Of a stretch of DNA of 64,000 nt, positions 7,377 to 20,204 are shown one piece after another (within the stretch, counting starts at the first letter, position 1; the number at the start of each line of letters is the position of its first letter). The translations under genes were made by a program, and so were the position numbers. The notes beneath the pieces are model-generated. The model made no database searches. It saw only the letters and a program-made list of their open reading frames with translations, and was not told the origin of the DNA. This DNA is from Panonychus citri (taxonomy: Eukaryota > Arthropoda > Arachnida > Trombidiformes > Tetranychidae): positions 930,001 to 994,000 of the forward strand of contig NW_026515539.1 in NCBI RefSeq assembly GCF_014898815.1, given 5' to 3'.

Positions 7377-10300
7377 TCATCTCGAAGTGATTTGATGGCA
7401 AGACTGGATCAACTCTTTATACTTGTTCCATTTTTCTCTTAGTTGTTTTGAAAACTATTGTAAATAAGAAAATTGAAAAATTAGTCAATTGAAATTATTG
7501 AAAATTCATTAAAAAATTAATACCTCTTCATAATCTTTGGAATCTTCTTTTTCCGTATCGAGGATTTTTAAAAGACACTTTATGTGTTGGTGTGGAAAGT
7601 AAACAATTTGTTTACTACCCATGACAGGAGCCTAAAGAATAAATGAAACAAAATCAAGTTATAAAAAAACAATAGACCGGTGATGTTTTGCTAATTTAAA
7701 TACCTGAATATCGAAATACTCAGTTCCTTGACCAAGATAACCATCAATAAGTTCTAAAGAGAAGTTGTATGCATCTTCGATATAATCGTAACTCATTAGA
7801 ATAAATAGAAGCTCAGGCGAATTACGTTTCTGTAAGAGTCGAAAAAGAAAATGAAACAAACATTATTAGCCTAAATGTAAATAGTAATTTCAGTCTGAAA
7901 GAAACAATTTTAGACAAATAAATATTAAGTATAAATGTAAATGATAATTTTAATCTAAATTGATACTCACTTGGTATGAAAGTTTCAGTGGTGCGGGGAG
8001 AGGTATTCCTGATTCCAAGAGTTTCTCAGCGACACATTTATGGAGACGAGATTGTTTACCTTGCTCGTACTTCTCAATGTAGGCCAATATGAGGAAAAGT
8101 AACTTATCAATCGCTGGCATCTCAGCATTGGCAATGAAACTCAAAGATGCAGTATCATTTTCTATGAAGCATTCGTTAATCTCCATGAGACCTGCTTCCA
8201 AACTCATCTTTCGGAAGGGTAACTCGGTGAGGTAAACATATTTGCTTACTAGTCCTTCGAGAATCGGTTCATAGGGTAAATTGAAACGAGTACTCAATTG
8301 GAAGGCAAGGTCAAATAAAAGGTTCGAGATTAGAATAGTAACAGTTTCCTCAGCTGATAAAGGTGTTGATGCAATTGAGTTTAGTTTAACACTTTTTTCC
8401 AATAGCTTATATCGAGCATTAGTCAATTCATATTCTTTCTCAATGTCTTCGATGCTTAAAACTTGAATCTCTTTACAGGTCATGGTTTCCATTGTTTGTG
8501 ATTCTTGAACATCATCTAGACCATGTTTACGTTTGATTGACGAGGAAACAGATGATGTTGACCTTCCATAAGGTAAGTTAACTGCTACTTTGATGGTTGG
8601 CTGAATAATCCAAGCATATTTGGGATCGATCAATTTAAGTGAGTTAATAGCTAACAGTAAACATCGAGCTTGTTTCTTTAGACTTTCAACTCCATTTACT
8701 TCTTGACATAATCTTTTAGCATATTCGTAGATGATAGATGCTGATTTACGATAATTATCTCCCTTTACAAAGTATGCGTACAATATTTCATAGAAATCAA
8801 CTTTTTTCTCGGTCTGAAGAAGATCAGTTGATCGAGCTCGGAATTCGAGTATACTAATGAAGTCATCTTCCATTTCATCATAGCGATAGTTGATCATTTC
8901 AGCGATCGCTTGTTTTTCATACAATTTAACGGTAAATTGACGAAGACAGTCTTTCCGTTGGATTGGTGAAGGATTGAGTAACATTGAACAAAAAGCATCA
9001 GCAGTGTTACCAAATTCTAGATGACACATGAAGATAGTTGTCATGAATGAAGAGAAATGTTGATTGTAAGAGGCTTCACTTTCATCTAGCAAATCAATCG
9101 CTCCAAGAGCAAGATCAAGAATTATATCATTGAGAGAGTGTAATCGACACAAACGAAACAGTTTGTTGAAATATGATGTTATCTCAGCATTGGTAAGTGA
9201 GTCACTTGATTTTCGTTCAATCGATGATGCACTAGGAACATTGGCAAGAAATATTTTCTGTAGAAAAGATTCTTCCAAAAGTCCATGTAATGCTTGATGG
9301 AAAAAACCAACGGATTTTTTAGGTTCACCAAAGAAAAGTTGAGTTATTCCCATGACAAATCGACGACTGGATATACTATGATCGCACCAAGAGTCCAAAA
9401 TTTTGGAGTATTGGTCAATCATATCAAATTGCTCGTAACCAAGTAAGAAACGGAGCACATATGATGAGTAAGAAGTAGGCCATATGATTGATCCAATGGC
9501 TTGAACCAGGAATGGTTGGATTGCTACCCAAGTTTGACAATCTTCCGGTTCTATGACATCTTCCAAACGTGAAGATAAAAGTTTACGAGCTGATGAACAT
9601 TTCTTATGACCAATGAGATAGGCAATGATTGATTTAGGTGCAAAATCGTGTACTAATGCATTAGGTGTCGGTGGATTACGATTAACGTTGATAAATTCAT
9701 GGAGTTCAAGTGTTGCTAAAAGGGTGACGGTGTTTTCGATTCCAAGGAATGTACTATCTTTAAGTGACATACTTGTCTCACAAAGCCAAGTCATTGAGAA
9801 ATACGATCGAAGACACAACTTGTTGATAGATATCAAGTTTTCCAATGAATCACTTAACCGCTCATAGTCGGTTGAATTAATGGTTGATGAACGAAGAAGA
9901 AGTTGGAAAAGAAAGAGATCACGACAAAATTCATAACGAAGTCGACACATTTGCTTGATACTTTCAGTTAGTACACAAGTTCCAATATTCCCACTTAAAA
10001 ATTGATCCAAAGATTGTTGAGCCATCTCAGTTGATGATTCCATAATTTCATCGGGTTGATCTTTAGATTCTAAGTTTAAAACTCGTAAAACTAGTTCAAT
10101 GGCATCCAAAAGTCGAGGTGAAATTTCAAGAGCATCTTCAACTGATGACAATAGACCTGATGATTTGACGGATTCAATATCACATTGGTCAGAAGATAGA
10201 AGATATTTATTAGCTATATCACGATAAACTTGTTCGATTGGTTCTTCTGATGAGCAACACATTTCAAGTTGAAGAAAAGCATCTTCATCGAGGTAACTGT

Positions 10301-12790
10301 TGATTGTCTTGATAAATTGTAGTAAAACTTGTAAACTGGTTTCAAGGGAAATGTCATCTGTAAGAATATTGGAAATTGTATAACTAGGTGAATGGACTTG
10401 TGAAAGAAGAACGTGATCAATAGAATCATTAGCTCGAAGATATGATACACTTGAGACTCGTAATATTCCAGTTAATCCTGTTTGTGAATCCATGAAAAGT
10501 CCAAGAGGTTTGTTGAACACATTGTGGTATTGAAGACAATAAGAATAAAACTCATTCCATAATTCACATTCTAAATTGGCATAAAATTCAGGAGATAACT
10601 CATTAATTCCAGGTCGATTTCGTAACCTGCTCTCGACAGCATTGGTTACTTCTTCTATTAATGCTTCAGTATTTAAGCAAGAATAATATGATTCATGGGT
10701 ACGATTTAAAGTCTACAAAAAAATAACATAATAAGTTCATTAGCAACTGAATCGACAAATAAATGAAAAATTATGAATAGAAAGTGACACTTACACTTAT
10801 AGCTTTGGCAATGGTTTGTGAAGAGAATTTTCCTTTTTTGAAAATTTTCTCAGTGAAAAGTTTTTTTGGACTGATTAACATGGATTTAACATTAATTGGA
10901 GGTTGAAAATGACTGTACATTGTAACACTTTGCCAACAAGGAGACTCACTGATGAGAAATGAAAAATTGGATGATTAGAAATTAAACAATTGTAATTATT
11001 TTTTGAGCATACCGATTGATCTCCCAATGTGAAAGTGACACCTCGCTTTCAGCGTCAAGCCAAAGAGCCCAAAGGGTTGTTTGGGTGAAGGCAAAATCAA
11101 CTAAATCTTCTTGAAGGGCATCAATTGATGTGACTACTTTTAAATTTAAATTTTCACCAAATGAGTAAAGTTTGTAGATGATGAATTTTCTTCCAGAGGC
11201 CGTGGGAACAAAAGTAGCTAAGAATAACTCATCACTGGAATCCGCTGCTGAATCTTTTTTCAAAACGGGTCTAGTAACTGAGGAAATTGAGAGATAAATT
11301 AAAAATGTATACAAAAATTAATATTAGAAATAATTTTTATAATATTAAAAAGTTGATTCATTTGTTTCTTACCAATCATGGGATCATTAGCTGATTTTTG
11401 ATTTAATGAGCTGGGATAGGTTGATGAAATATCTTGGTAAGATTCAAGAACACTTTCTACTACAATATAATCTTGTTTAGCACAGGACCAAATACGTATT
11501 TTTAAATCACGACATAAGGTAATCATGAGGTCATCATCACTGGACAAAGGGCGGTGCCAAAGGATGCTTAGGGCTGCTTGTTCATTTTCTTGATTACCTC
11601 TGAAAATTGAGAGAAATTTTTAGAAAGTGATGAGAGTTTGTAACTGGAAGCTGATTCAATAGATTTAGAGGGTAATAGCTACCTTGAGATTACCGAGGGA
11701 ACCAGATTATAGAATAAGCTTTTGATTAATCCAGTTTGCTTTAGGTTGTAAACAGTTACTTTTCCTGATGAACATGGGGTCATCTTAATAATGGAAATAT
11801 TTCCATTATAATCAGCTAATGCGAAATAAGATTCACCAACTGAATTTAACCAGGAACATGATCTAACTGGAAAAGGAAGGTCTGATGATGAAAGAGAAAC
11901 TCCAAGATTGAAAGAATTATTGAGAACATGGTAACTTTCAGGATCCCGTAAATTGGCAGCATTAAGATCATAGAAAATGGATTTTCTAGTGTGTAAATCA
12001 CTAGGATTAATACTGGATTGACTATGAGGCAGAATGTTAGAACCATTTCGCACCGTGTCCTGAATTTGCAATGAGAAAATAAGAAATTGTGTCATTGATG
12101 AGAGAGAACAATTTGAAAAATATACAATCATCTCGAACTTACAACAAGTACAGTTCCAAGTTTTCTAGGATGATTTAAGGTGATGCGATGAATTGATGCA
12201 ACAGTTGCCAAAAGTATAATAACATGATCACCAATCTCATGGACACTAACACCGTCCAAAATTGGTGTATTGTGAAATCTTAATTGAACATGATTTCGAG
12301 CAAGATTGAAGTCTAATGATGTTTCATAAAATTGGATATAATCATTGTTACTTCGCCTAGAAAACAAACAAAGAGAAAAAATGTAGAAATAAAAAAGAGT
12401 TAATCACATGAACAGAATTACAACATTGCTTTAAATGATGGATTAAATTTACCAATAAATGAATCTATTACTGGTTGAAGATGACCAAACATTACTATCC
12501 TTGTAACAGTAGAAACCAACACTTTCAGCTAACTTGTAATCCTGAAGAGTACTTTGATTGGCACCTATAGAAAAAGAAACACAATTGTAGAGAAGATCAA
12601 TAGAATTAGATGGATGCCAATAGAGCAGAGTAAAAACAAGAGGTCAAGCTAAACAAATTAGGAAAAATTTTCCACCAAAGCAATACAAAAAAAAGCGATA
12701 ATTACCAATATCAAGTGAAATCTCCCCTTTGGATGAAGCATGAAGATGGTAAGTGGAAACTTCAGAGTAACTAAGCTTAAATGAATCCAT
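7377..12790 (-). CDS. Nup160: Nuclear pore complex protein Nup160
   Basis: Eleven exons (minus strand): 12790-12706, 12564-12453, 12356-12143, 12059-11683, 11599-11373, 11277-11013, 10948-10795, 10712-7971, 7829-7704, 7631-7524, 7454-7377. The introns are 64-141 nt with GT..AG ends, and the joined frame gives 1495 aa (human about 1436). The first seven exons encode the N-terminal beta-propeller; the 2.74 kb exon and the last three encode the helical solenoid. Landmarks that match vertebrate Nup160 are IRIWS and TLWALWLDAE in the propeller, CLQYHN at the junction, then YRKSASIIYEYAKRL, PKYAWIIQP and EIQVLSIEDIEKEYELTNARY. Nup160 is a core member of the Y (Nup107-160) complex of the pore scaffold, needed for mRNA export and pore assembly. 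The start at 12790 is the first ATG in frame; a nine-codon upstream ORF starts at 12855. It shares a promoter region with the divergent USP gene. Confidence 0.97.
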
Positions 12791-12825
12791 TGAGTAAAAT
12801 AACCAATTAATTGATGATATTAATT

Positions 12826-12855
12826 CTAAAACGAAGCGCCCAAACAATTGAACAT
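12826..12855 (-). other. Possible upstream ORF of Nup160
   Basis: A nine-codon ATG..TAG frame lies 35 bases before the Nup160 start codon and out of frame with it. It matters only if the transcript starts upstream of 12855, which cannot be read here. Confidence 0.3.
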
Positions 12856-13229
12856 CGCCAACAACAACAAAGAGAATAAAATAGATTAATCAATAAGCCA
12901 ACAATTAGATTTAAATTACAGAAAATGAGAGAAAAACAATTTAACCAGAATGATTGTAATTCCTTTCACAGCTTAACCGCCATGCTCTTTACAATCGATT
13001 GTCTCATTCTCTTCCAATCGATATATCGAAGAATAGAACAAAAAAGAAACTTTTCCAAAGGCCAAGGCAAGAGCAGAATAATCCAAATTGTAATCAACAA
13101 AAAGCCACAAAAAATTAAGCGAAAGCTACTTGAAATTAATTGACAATCCTAAATAAGAATTAATTAATTAAACGAAAAGATTGATGAATTTGAATTGTGA
13201 TTTTAGAGTCGAAAAAGTAAATAAAGGGT

Positions 13230-13241
13230 TGCGCATGCGCA
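13230..13241. promoter_or_regulatory. NRF1-type palindrome
   Basis: TGCGCATGCGCA is a perfect match to the consensus YGCGCAYGCGCR of NRF1 (erect wing in insects). It sits 180 bases before the USP start codon and 440 bases from the Nup160 start codon. CpG-rich words are rare here, which makes it stand out. Confidence 0.75.
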
Positions 13242-13259
13242 GGAGAAGAAATGGATTAG

Positions 13260-13267
13260 CCAATCAG
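13260..13267. promoter_or_regulatory. CCAAT box (NF-Y type)
   Basis: CCAATCAG matches the NF-Y core, 18 bases from the NRF1 palindrome, about 154 bases before the USP start codon. Confidence 0.55.
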
Positions 13268-13420
13268 CGAATGAGTTTCATTGAATGAGCTCAACTGTTG
13301 GGTTGTGTTGCCTTCTTGTAATGTGACGATCAACATCATCTTTTTAATTTCTATTTAATTTCAATTAGAAGAGAATTTAATTTGTTTTTCTCAATATTTC
13401 CAAATAATTAGTTGTTCTCA

Positions 13421-16400
13421 ATGTCAAGTGGCGATGCTGTAAATATGTCTACTTGTAATTGTACCTGTGAAAGTCATATTGATGATGATGGTGAAAGTGA
13501 TAATTTAAAAAAAAGCAAACAACCCAAATTGGAGCCGTTAACCTTGTCTGGAATTAAAAATCATGGTAATACTTGTTTCATGAATGCTATTCTTCAATGT
13601 TTATCACACACCGATTTAATGGTTGAATATTTTAATTCACCTTCATATTATGATCATGTAATGAGAAAACGACTCTCGCTCAATTCTAGTAATAATAATA
13701 GTAATTGTAATAATAATAATACCAATAGTAATAGTCTGTGTAAAAATGGTTCCAATAGTGAGGTTACCGCTCAATGTGCAAGTTTATTTCAATCTCTTTG
13801 GAGAAGTGACTATTCACCTGATATTTCAAGTAAATTAAAATCTTTAATTGGTAAACATTGTAAACAATATGAAGATGGTGGTCAACATGATGCCCAAGAA
13901 TTTCTATTTTTCTTATTGGACATAATCCATGAGGATCTCAACGTTGCCATTAAAAAGAAGGCCAAAAAGTTCAAGGTAGGCTTAACTTTTTTTTCTTATT
14001 CTTCTTTTTATCTATATAATTAATCTTTATAAATGTTGGACTCGACACTTGATTGTTATAAAAACACATGAACCATCATCATTAGTACTTGTAAATTTAC
14101 TCATTCTCTGAGTAGTCAACTTTTTTTTTCATTCTTTCCTTTTAAATTCAATATAATTCATGAGTAAATTTCACTGAAATGGTTGAATGATTTAAAGATC
14201 GCGCTGTAAAATAAGCAGAGAAATGTTAATCCACTAAGGGACCGTTAATACATAATTCTCATTTTATTGGGCTGTGGCTCTCATCCTATTGTTCAACTAA
14301 TTCTGTTATTGTTAATTTTTAATTAGAACATCAATTCATACCTAATCATATTGTGAGCTTTTTTTTCACAGTCTTTGATTAACAATAACTAAAGAGAAAA
14401 AAAAGAAGAAAACAATTCAATTACAATTGTTATTTCTTTTTTTTATCTTTTTCCATCTCTGTCTCTCTGTCTCTCTCTCTCTCTCTCTCTCGCTCTCTAT
14501 GTGATGATGACAGAGAAATTTCAGTAGAAAAAATTAATTGATTCTTAATGAATTTAATCAACTGACGACAAAGATTAAGTTGTTTTTTATTGTTATTCTT
14601 GTGTCAGAGTAAGTAACTGTAAGTTTGATATAAACTTTGATTGACTCATTACTAGTAACAATTAACTAATTATCTTAATTTAATTAATAATTGATACTTT
14701 TTAAATCGCGTGACTCAATCAGATTTCATGGTCATACTCAATTTCATCTATATTAAATACTCATCATCACCATGTTTTTTACTATTATTACTGTCGAAAG
14801 TGTTGTTATTTTCATTTTGATTAGAGTTAATTTATCTCTCTCTTTATTATTAATTAACAGATTAATTAGAAAATTGCTATTTGTAATTTAATTCAGTTAT
14901 ACATTAAATTTAATTTCTTCCCTATTCTTAAACTACTGTTATCATTTATCAGCACACAAATTTGATCTTGATGATTTCTCTCCATGTGAGAAAATAATTC
15001 AATCATCATCTTATTCTCTCCCTTTCCTCAAATTACAATTTATTTTCTTTTCTTTTCTTTGATGATACAATTTAGTATATCAGGTGGATAATTTTCCAAT
15101 TACCTTGATTACAATTAGCGAAATAAGATGATTCCGCTGTTGGCATCATTCTCACCTTATTTCCTTTTTCAATTATCATCAACAATCAAAGTGATGGTAC
15201 ATTAATAATGATAATAATAACATATAATCATCAGAGATAATCAAATATCTCAAAATGGTACAATAAAAAACTCTCGATAACTCTGATAATGGTTATTAGA
15301 AAATTTCAAATATTGGAAACCTTGTTGACTATGATAATCTAGACAGTATATCATTAACCTAATTTTGAAACAATCCAGGTACATCTATGGTAATTATTTG
15401 GATGATGATGATGATTTGAAAGATGATAAAGATCAAGAATCAATTTCTGACCTAAAAAGGACTATTAATAGAAAAGAAACTATTTGATTCTATCAAGCCT
15501 GAAAATGTGATTATTTTTAGATTACTGACAAAATATCAACAATTTACCTTGATGGTGATTGTGATTCACAATGAACAACAACAATATTAATCAAACCCAT
15601 GCTTTTATTGTTAAAAATCATGACAATATAACAGTAATAATTAGATTGTCTCTAATTCAGTTTCTCTCTCTCTCTCCTAATTTGATCGTCTTTTGAAAAA
15701 TATCAAACATCAACATTTCTAAAATATAAAATAATTTTTCTGATTACATTGAAATTTAAACAATAAACTAATCATTCTTGTTTCAAGTTGATTGCAATTA
15801 ATTTTGATTGACGAAGCCAAGTTTTTTTCCTACTTAGTTGTTTTTTGCTCAATCATTTTAATTATATATCTACACCAATTGTTTATTTCTACTTTTTTTT
15901 ATACAATGATAATGTTGAAGATGAGAGAAATCAAAAAGATTATCACCATTTCTTAATCTATCATCGTTACACTAATCACCTATCAACAGAATTAAATTGA
16001 CAGTTACTATTTAAGATTGTCTTCAAGATGATTCCATATTCATATAAGTAACTTGACAATTTATCTTCTCTCTCTCTCTCTCACCATTATAAGACTTCAT
16101 ATCAAGTAATCAAAACATTTATTTACAAAACAATAATTCTAATCCAATGTTAACAATTTACAATATCATAATCACTTCTACTAACATTTCATATTTTGTT
16201 ACAATTTTGATTATTCAATAAATGAAAATCAATTGCTCTTATTACTAATGTTAATTTAATTGTAATTAAAGGCAAAATAATTGAGAAATGACCCAACAAC
16301 ATATACAATTAGATGTTAATTGATAATTGAATCATTTTGATGACTGGCAAGGATGATAAAAAAATGACAATTATTACCATGTCGTCATAATTAACTGTAT

Positions 16401-18870
16401 CAATTAGCTATCAAAAAGAGTTGAGTTTTGTTATATTACCAATTACATGTTTTATTGATTTTATTTTATCTTCTCATTTACCACAGATTCCAACTACCTG
16501 GAACCGACCTGATGAAGTTATTGCCGCGGAAACTTTATCAATTCACACTCAATGTGACAATAGTTTCATACGAAAGGTTTTTCAAGCTCAACTGCGCTCT
16601 TCGGTTGTCTGTCGATCATGTAAAAGCCATAGCAATACCTTTGACCCATATATGTGCCTTTCATTACCGGTTCCTGCTAAACTTACACATATCAGCATAA
16701 TTAACGTTTCATACCTTGATAAAGTTCCAGAAAAGGTTGGTTACTATCATCATTCAACTTATCTTCATGTTAAATCACAAATTAGATGTACATTTGTCAG
16801 GATAATCTTTTTTTTTCCTTTCTCTCTTCTTTAATTGTAAATAATCTAAATGCAACGATTAAGAAATCATTCCTTGATCATTGACTTGATTAGATTGATC
16901 TTCTCAAAAAGGATCCCTTTTTTAGGTTGATTTGTCTGTTGGTTTTTTATTTTATTTTATCCACTCTGTAGCTTTTTTATGTGCTTTTCTCAACCATTAA
17001 GGCTAATTTCAATATTAATTTATCTTATTCATGATCAAATCTTTTTTGACATTTTTTGATTACTTGATTTCTCTTGCTAATTATTTTTGTTTCTTTTTCT
17101 TTGTTGATAAATTAATTCGATTTTAGATTCGAACGGCAGTTATTGTTGAAGCTCAGGCAACTTTGAAAGAGATGAGACATAAAATATCACGATTAATTAA
17201 AGTTCCCGAGATCCAATTGGTTTTACTAATTAATGATGGATCCGATGGTATAAAGGAATTAAATCAATATAAGACACCGATTAGTGAATTTTTATATGAA
17301 ACTGATGAAATCGAAGCCATCGAAACACCCAAAATAGAGACCGTTGATAAAGCTAAATTAGAAGCACTTGAAATACCCAAAATTGATATAAACGATTGTG
17401 ACTCTCTGAAAACAACAACAACCAATACCGAACAATTAACCCTCGTATGGACTAATTCAGTTGGTTCTAGTGCTAACAAATTTTTCGGACCTTATTTCAG
17501 CTGTATAATTAATCGAGATTCAAGTTTTAAAGAAATTCAAAGTGAATTGGTACAAACCATGCAGCCAATACTAAAATTAGATTCTCGTACAAGTTGCATT
17601 AAAGAATTACCTTTATTCAAATTAAAAGTTGTTGGTGGTATCAAAGGTTAGTAATCTTTTTTATTACTCATAGAGTGATTCTTACAATAATTAACTTGAC
17701 TTAAAAAGATGAATGATTCAATTTACTAACTATTTGGAATTTTCCCTCTTTTCTTTTTTTTTACAATTAAAAGGTCGATCTTATGTTCCTGAACATGGTG
17801 ACCATCCTTTATACTCTTCCACCGTAAACGAAGCACTAGCTCATTGTAAGGAGAAAGATTATCGTGGGCCAAATTACGTGATGTTAATTGTTGATTGGGA
17901 CGTAGATTTGAAGCAAAGTCTCGTTTTCGATGATAAAAAAGTATTAATTGTTACCGAGGATCCAAATATGCAGTATGTGATTGCCCGTAATCGTATGTTC
18001 AACCAAGCAACACTAGAAGATTGTTTTGAAATGTATTTTCGTGAAGAAAAACTTGGTGCTGATGATGCTTGGATGTGCCCTTCATGTAAAAAGAAGCAAC
18101 AATGTATCAAGAAACTTAGCCTCTGGTCAACGCCCGATATCCTAATCATCCACTTGAAACGTTTCCGTCAAGCAACTAACCTAAAACGAACCAAATTATC
18201 AACATTAGTTAACTTTCCTTTAACCGGATTAGATTTAAATCCTTATTCAAGTAAACGAAAGCAACACAATGGTGCTGGTCCCTGTAAAAATGAAAACATA
18301 GAATCCTCAAATTATCATAATCGACATTCAAATAATAATTATAAAAATAGTGAGATTAACAATTTATCCTACATCTTATATCCTTGGAAAAAATTAAGAG
18401 AGAAAGAGGTTCTCCCCCATTATTCAGATGAAAACATTTATGATCTTTATGCTGTTTGTAATCACCATGGGAATATGTCATCAGGCCATTATACAGCTTA
18501 TTGTCGTGATATAAATGATCATAAATGGTATTCATTTGACGATCAACAGGTCAACAAAATATCAGAAAGTTCAATAGCCACCGGGGATTCTTACATATTA
18601 TTTTACCAACGAACCACAATCCCAACTTTCTCATTGACACCACCACTTGGGAAAAAAGCAACAACAATAACAACACAGTCCAAAAAAGTATCTTCACCAT
18701 TAGCTTCATCAATAAATTCATCAATAACATCTTTATCATCCAGTTCATCGTCATCATCATCATCAAAATCATCTGATTCCGATCAATCCTCAATTGGTTC
18801 ATCAACATCACTTTCAAATACCAGTTTAAATAGTGACAATAAATCATCACCGGTTAAAAATAAGAAATAA
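13421..18870 (+). CDS. USP31: USP31/USP43-family ubiquitin-specific protease
   Basis: Four exons: 13421-13975, 16487-16735, 17127-17646, 17774-18870, giving 806 aa with all joins in frame. The Cys box NHGNTCFMN places the catalytic Cys at 52. QHDAQEFLFFLLD follows before the first splice. A CRSC pair (227/230) and a CPSC pair (543/546) form the zinc site of the USP fold. The His box NHHGNMSSGHYTAYC puts the catalytic His at about 680, with FDD at about 696-698 and the closing YILFYQR. A roughly 170-residue insert (exon 3) divides the catalytic domain and resembles the ubiquitin-like/DUSP-like insert of USP31. Ending is a low-complexity Ser-rich tail. The enzyme removes ubiquitin from protein substrates; the target is unknown. 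Intron 1 is 2.5 kb, unlike the other introns. The start is the ATG at 13421 (the preceding in-frame codon run begins at TTG). Human USP31 is longer (about 1350 aa), mainly in the tail. Confidence 0.95.
13976..16486 (+). other. Long first intron of the USP gene
   Basis: 2511 bases, GTAGGC..CCACAG. No exon-like ORF. It holds CT runs (14460-14498, about 15662-15677, 16066-16082), GAT/ATC words and AT-rich DNA. It may carry enhancers, but nothing specific is seen. Confidence 0.8.
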
Positions 18871-20204
18871 TTTCATCTATAATTTTCTGAAACCTGTTGA
18901 TTTGTAATAATTAAATCAGTGTATTCATTGTATTCACAATTAACTTTATGCTATCATCATTATCATCATCAGCAGCAGCAAAAAAACCGATTTGGATACT
19001 GCATTTAAGTTGCATTTACAACAATTAACCAAAACTAAATTGGTCATAATTTACCAATCACTTCCTTCCTCAAACTAATCAGATAAGATTTTTTTAATCA
19101 CCAGACAAACAAATTACAACAATTATTTAATTTATTTATCTGATTAGGTACATAATTAACCTGTTAATCGTCAACAAAACAAACTTTTTACCTCTCATTC
19201 ATTTGGTGACAATTAAGGATAACACGATGAAGTGTTGTCAATTAATATCTTATTTATCAACAATCAATAAGAAATTAATTATTTGTTGAAAGACTTTTCT
19301 GTTTTATGATAAGTTTTCGCTCCTAAACTGAACCTGATTCCAGAAGATCAGAATTTCAATCATTTATTCAGAGAAAGGGCTAATCATAGACAAGGAAAAG
19401 CGCCAATATTTTGAGCGGAAAGGAGAAAGTTTCAATCTCGAAGTATTGAAAGTGTAAAGCTAATGATGGGTTCTATCCAATTGTACTTATCATTGAATTT
19501 AATACAACCATCGATTAACATATCAATCTTAACAAATTAACAATTCCAATTAACAATTAAACCCTTGGAAAAAAATGTAAATTCAAACTCATCTTTTTTC
19601 CTGTGTCATCAGGATTATAACTTTTCCCTCTCTCTTCATCTTTCTTTTTGATTATATTATTGTTATTAATTTTTCTTTGACAAATTTTGATATTAATTAT
19701 ATTATGATATAAAAAGACAACAATTAATTATACAATCTATACGTTTTGTTAGTAGACACAACAACCAAACACACATATAAATAAAAATACAAACAACATT
19801 GTCTACAAAATATATTATAAATATTTCAATTAAGACTTGACAGTCAACAACTATAACAATTTAAACTAATAAATTGATTAAAGTAAACAACAATTAACTT
19901 TACAGTTACATTTCATTACAAATCATTTATATATATATAAAAATTAATTGATTGTGGGGATCATTATAGCAAAATCGTTTGAAAAAATGATCACAATCAA
20001 TTAAATGAAAAAGTTGTCTTTCTAATTACAGGAAAACAATTGCGATTAATAGTAAAAAAAAATACAATTTAATTGTCGATCAAGAAACAAAAAATACTTG
20101 ATCATTTGCAAGTTGATTTTTTTTTCTCGTGGCTCTTGTTAGTTTTTGGCAACATTTAATTTAATTGTTTCCTGTGTGTGTTTATGACCCTTAGTTGATT
20201 ATGT
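18871..20204. other. Convergent intergenic region USP / DHTKD1
   Basis: 3' flanks of two genes facing each other. AT-rich, with AATAAA-type words near 19788 (plus strand) and a short (AT) run near 19930. No ORF or recognised repeat. Confidence 0.7.

Larger units (their letters stand above)
12791..13420. promoter_or_regulatory. Bidirectional promoter of Nup160 and USP31-like gene
   Basis: The 630 bases between two divergent start codons carry a perfect NRF1 palindrome (13230-13241) and an inverted-CCAAT-type box CCAATCAG (13260-13267), with no good TATA near either start. Such sets are typical of broad housekeeping promoters. Confidence 0.7.

Noticed and set aside
10214..10450. 78-aa minus-strand frame within Nup160
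   Set aside because: It lies out of frame inside the long Nup160 exon, whose protein matches Nup160 throughout.
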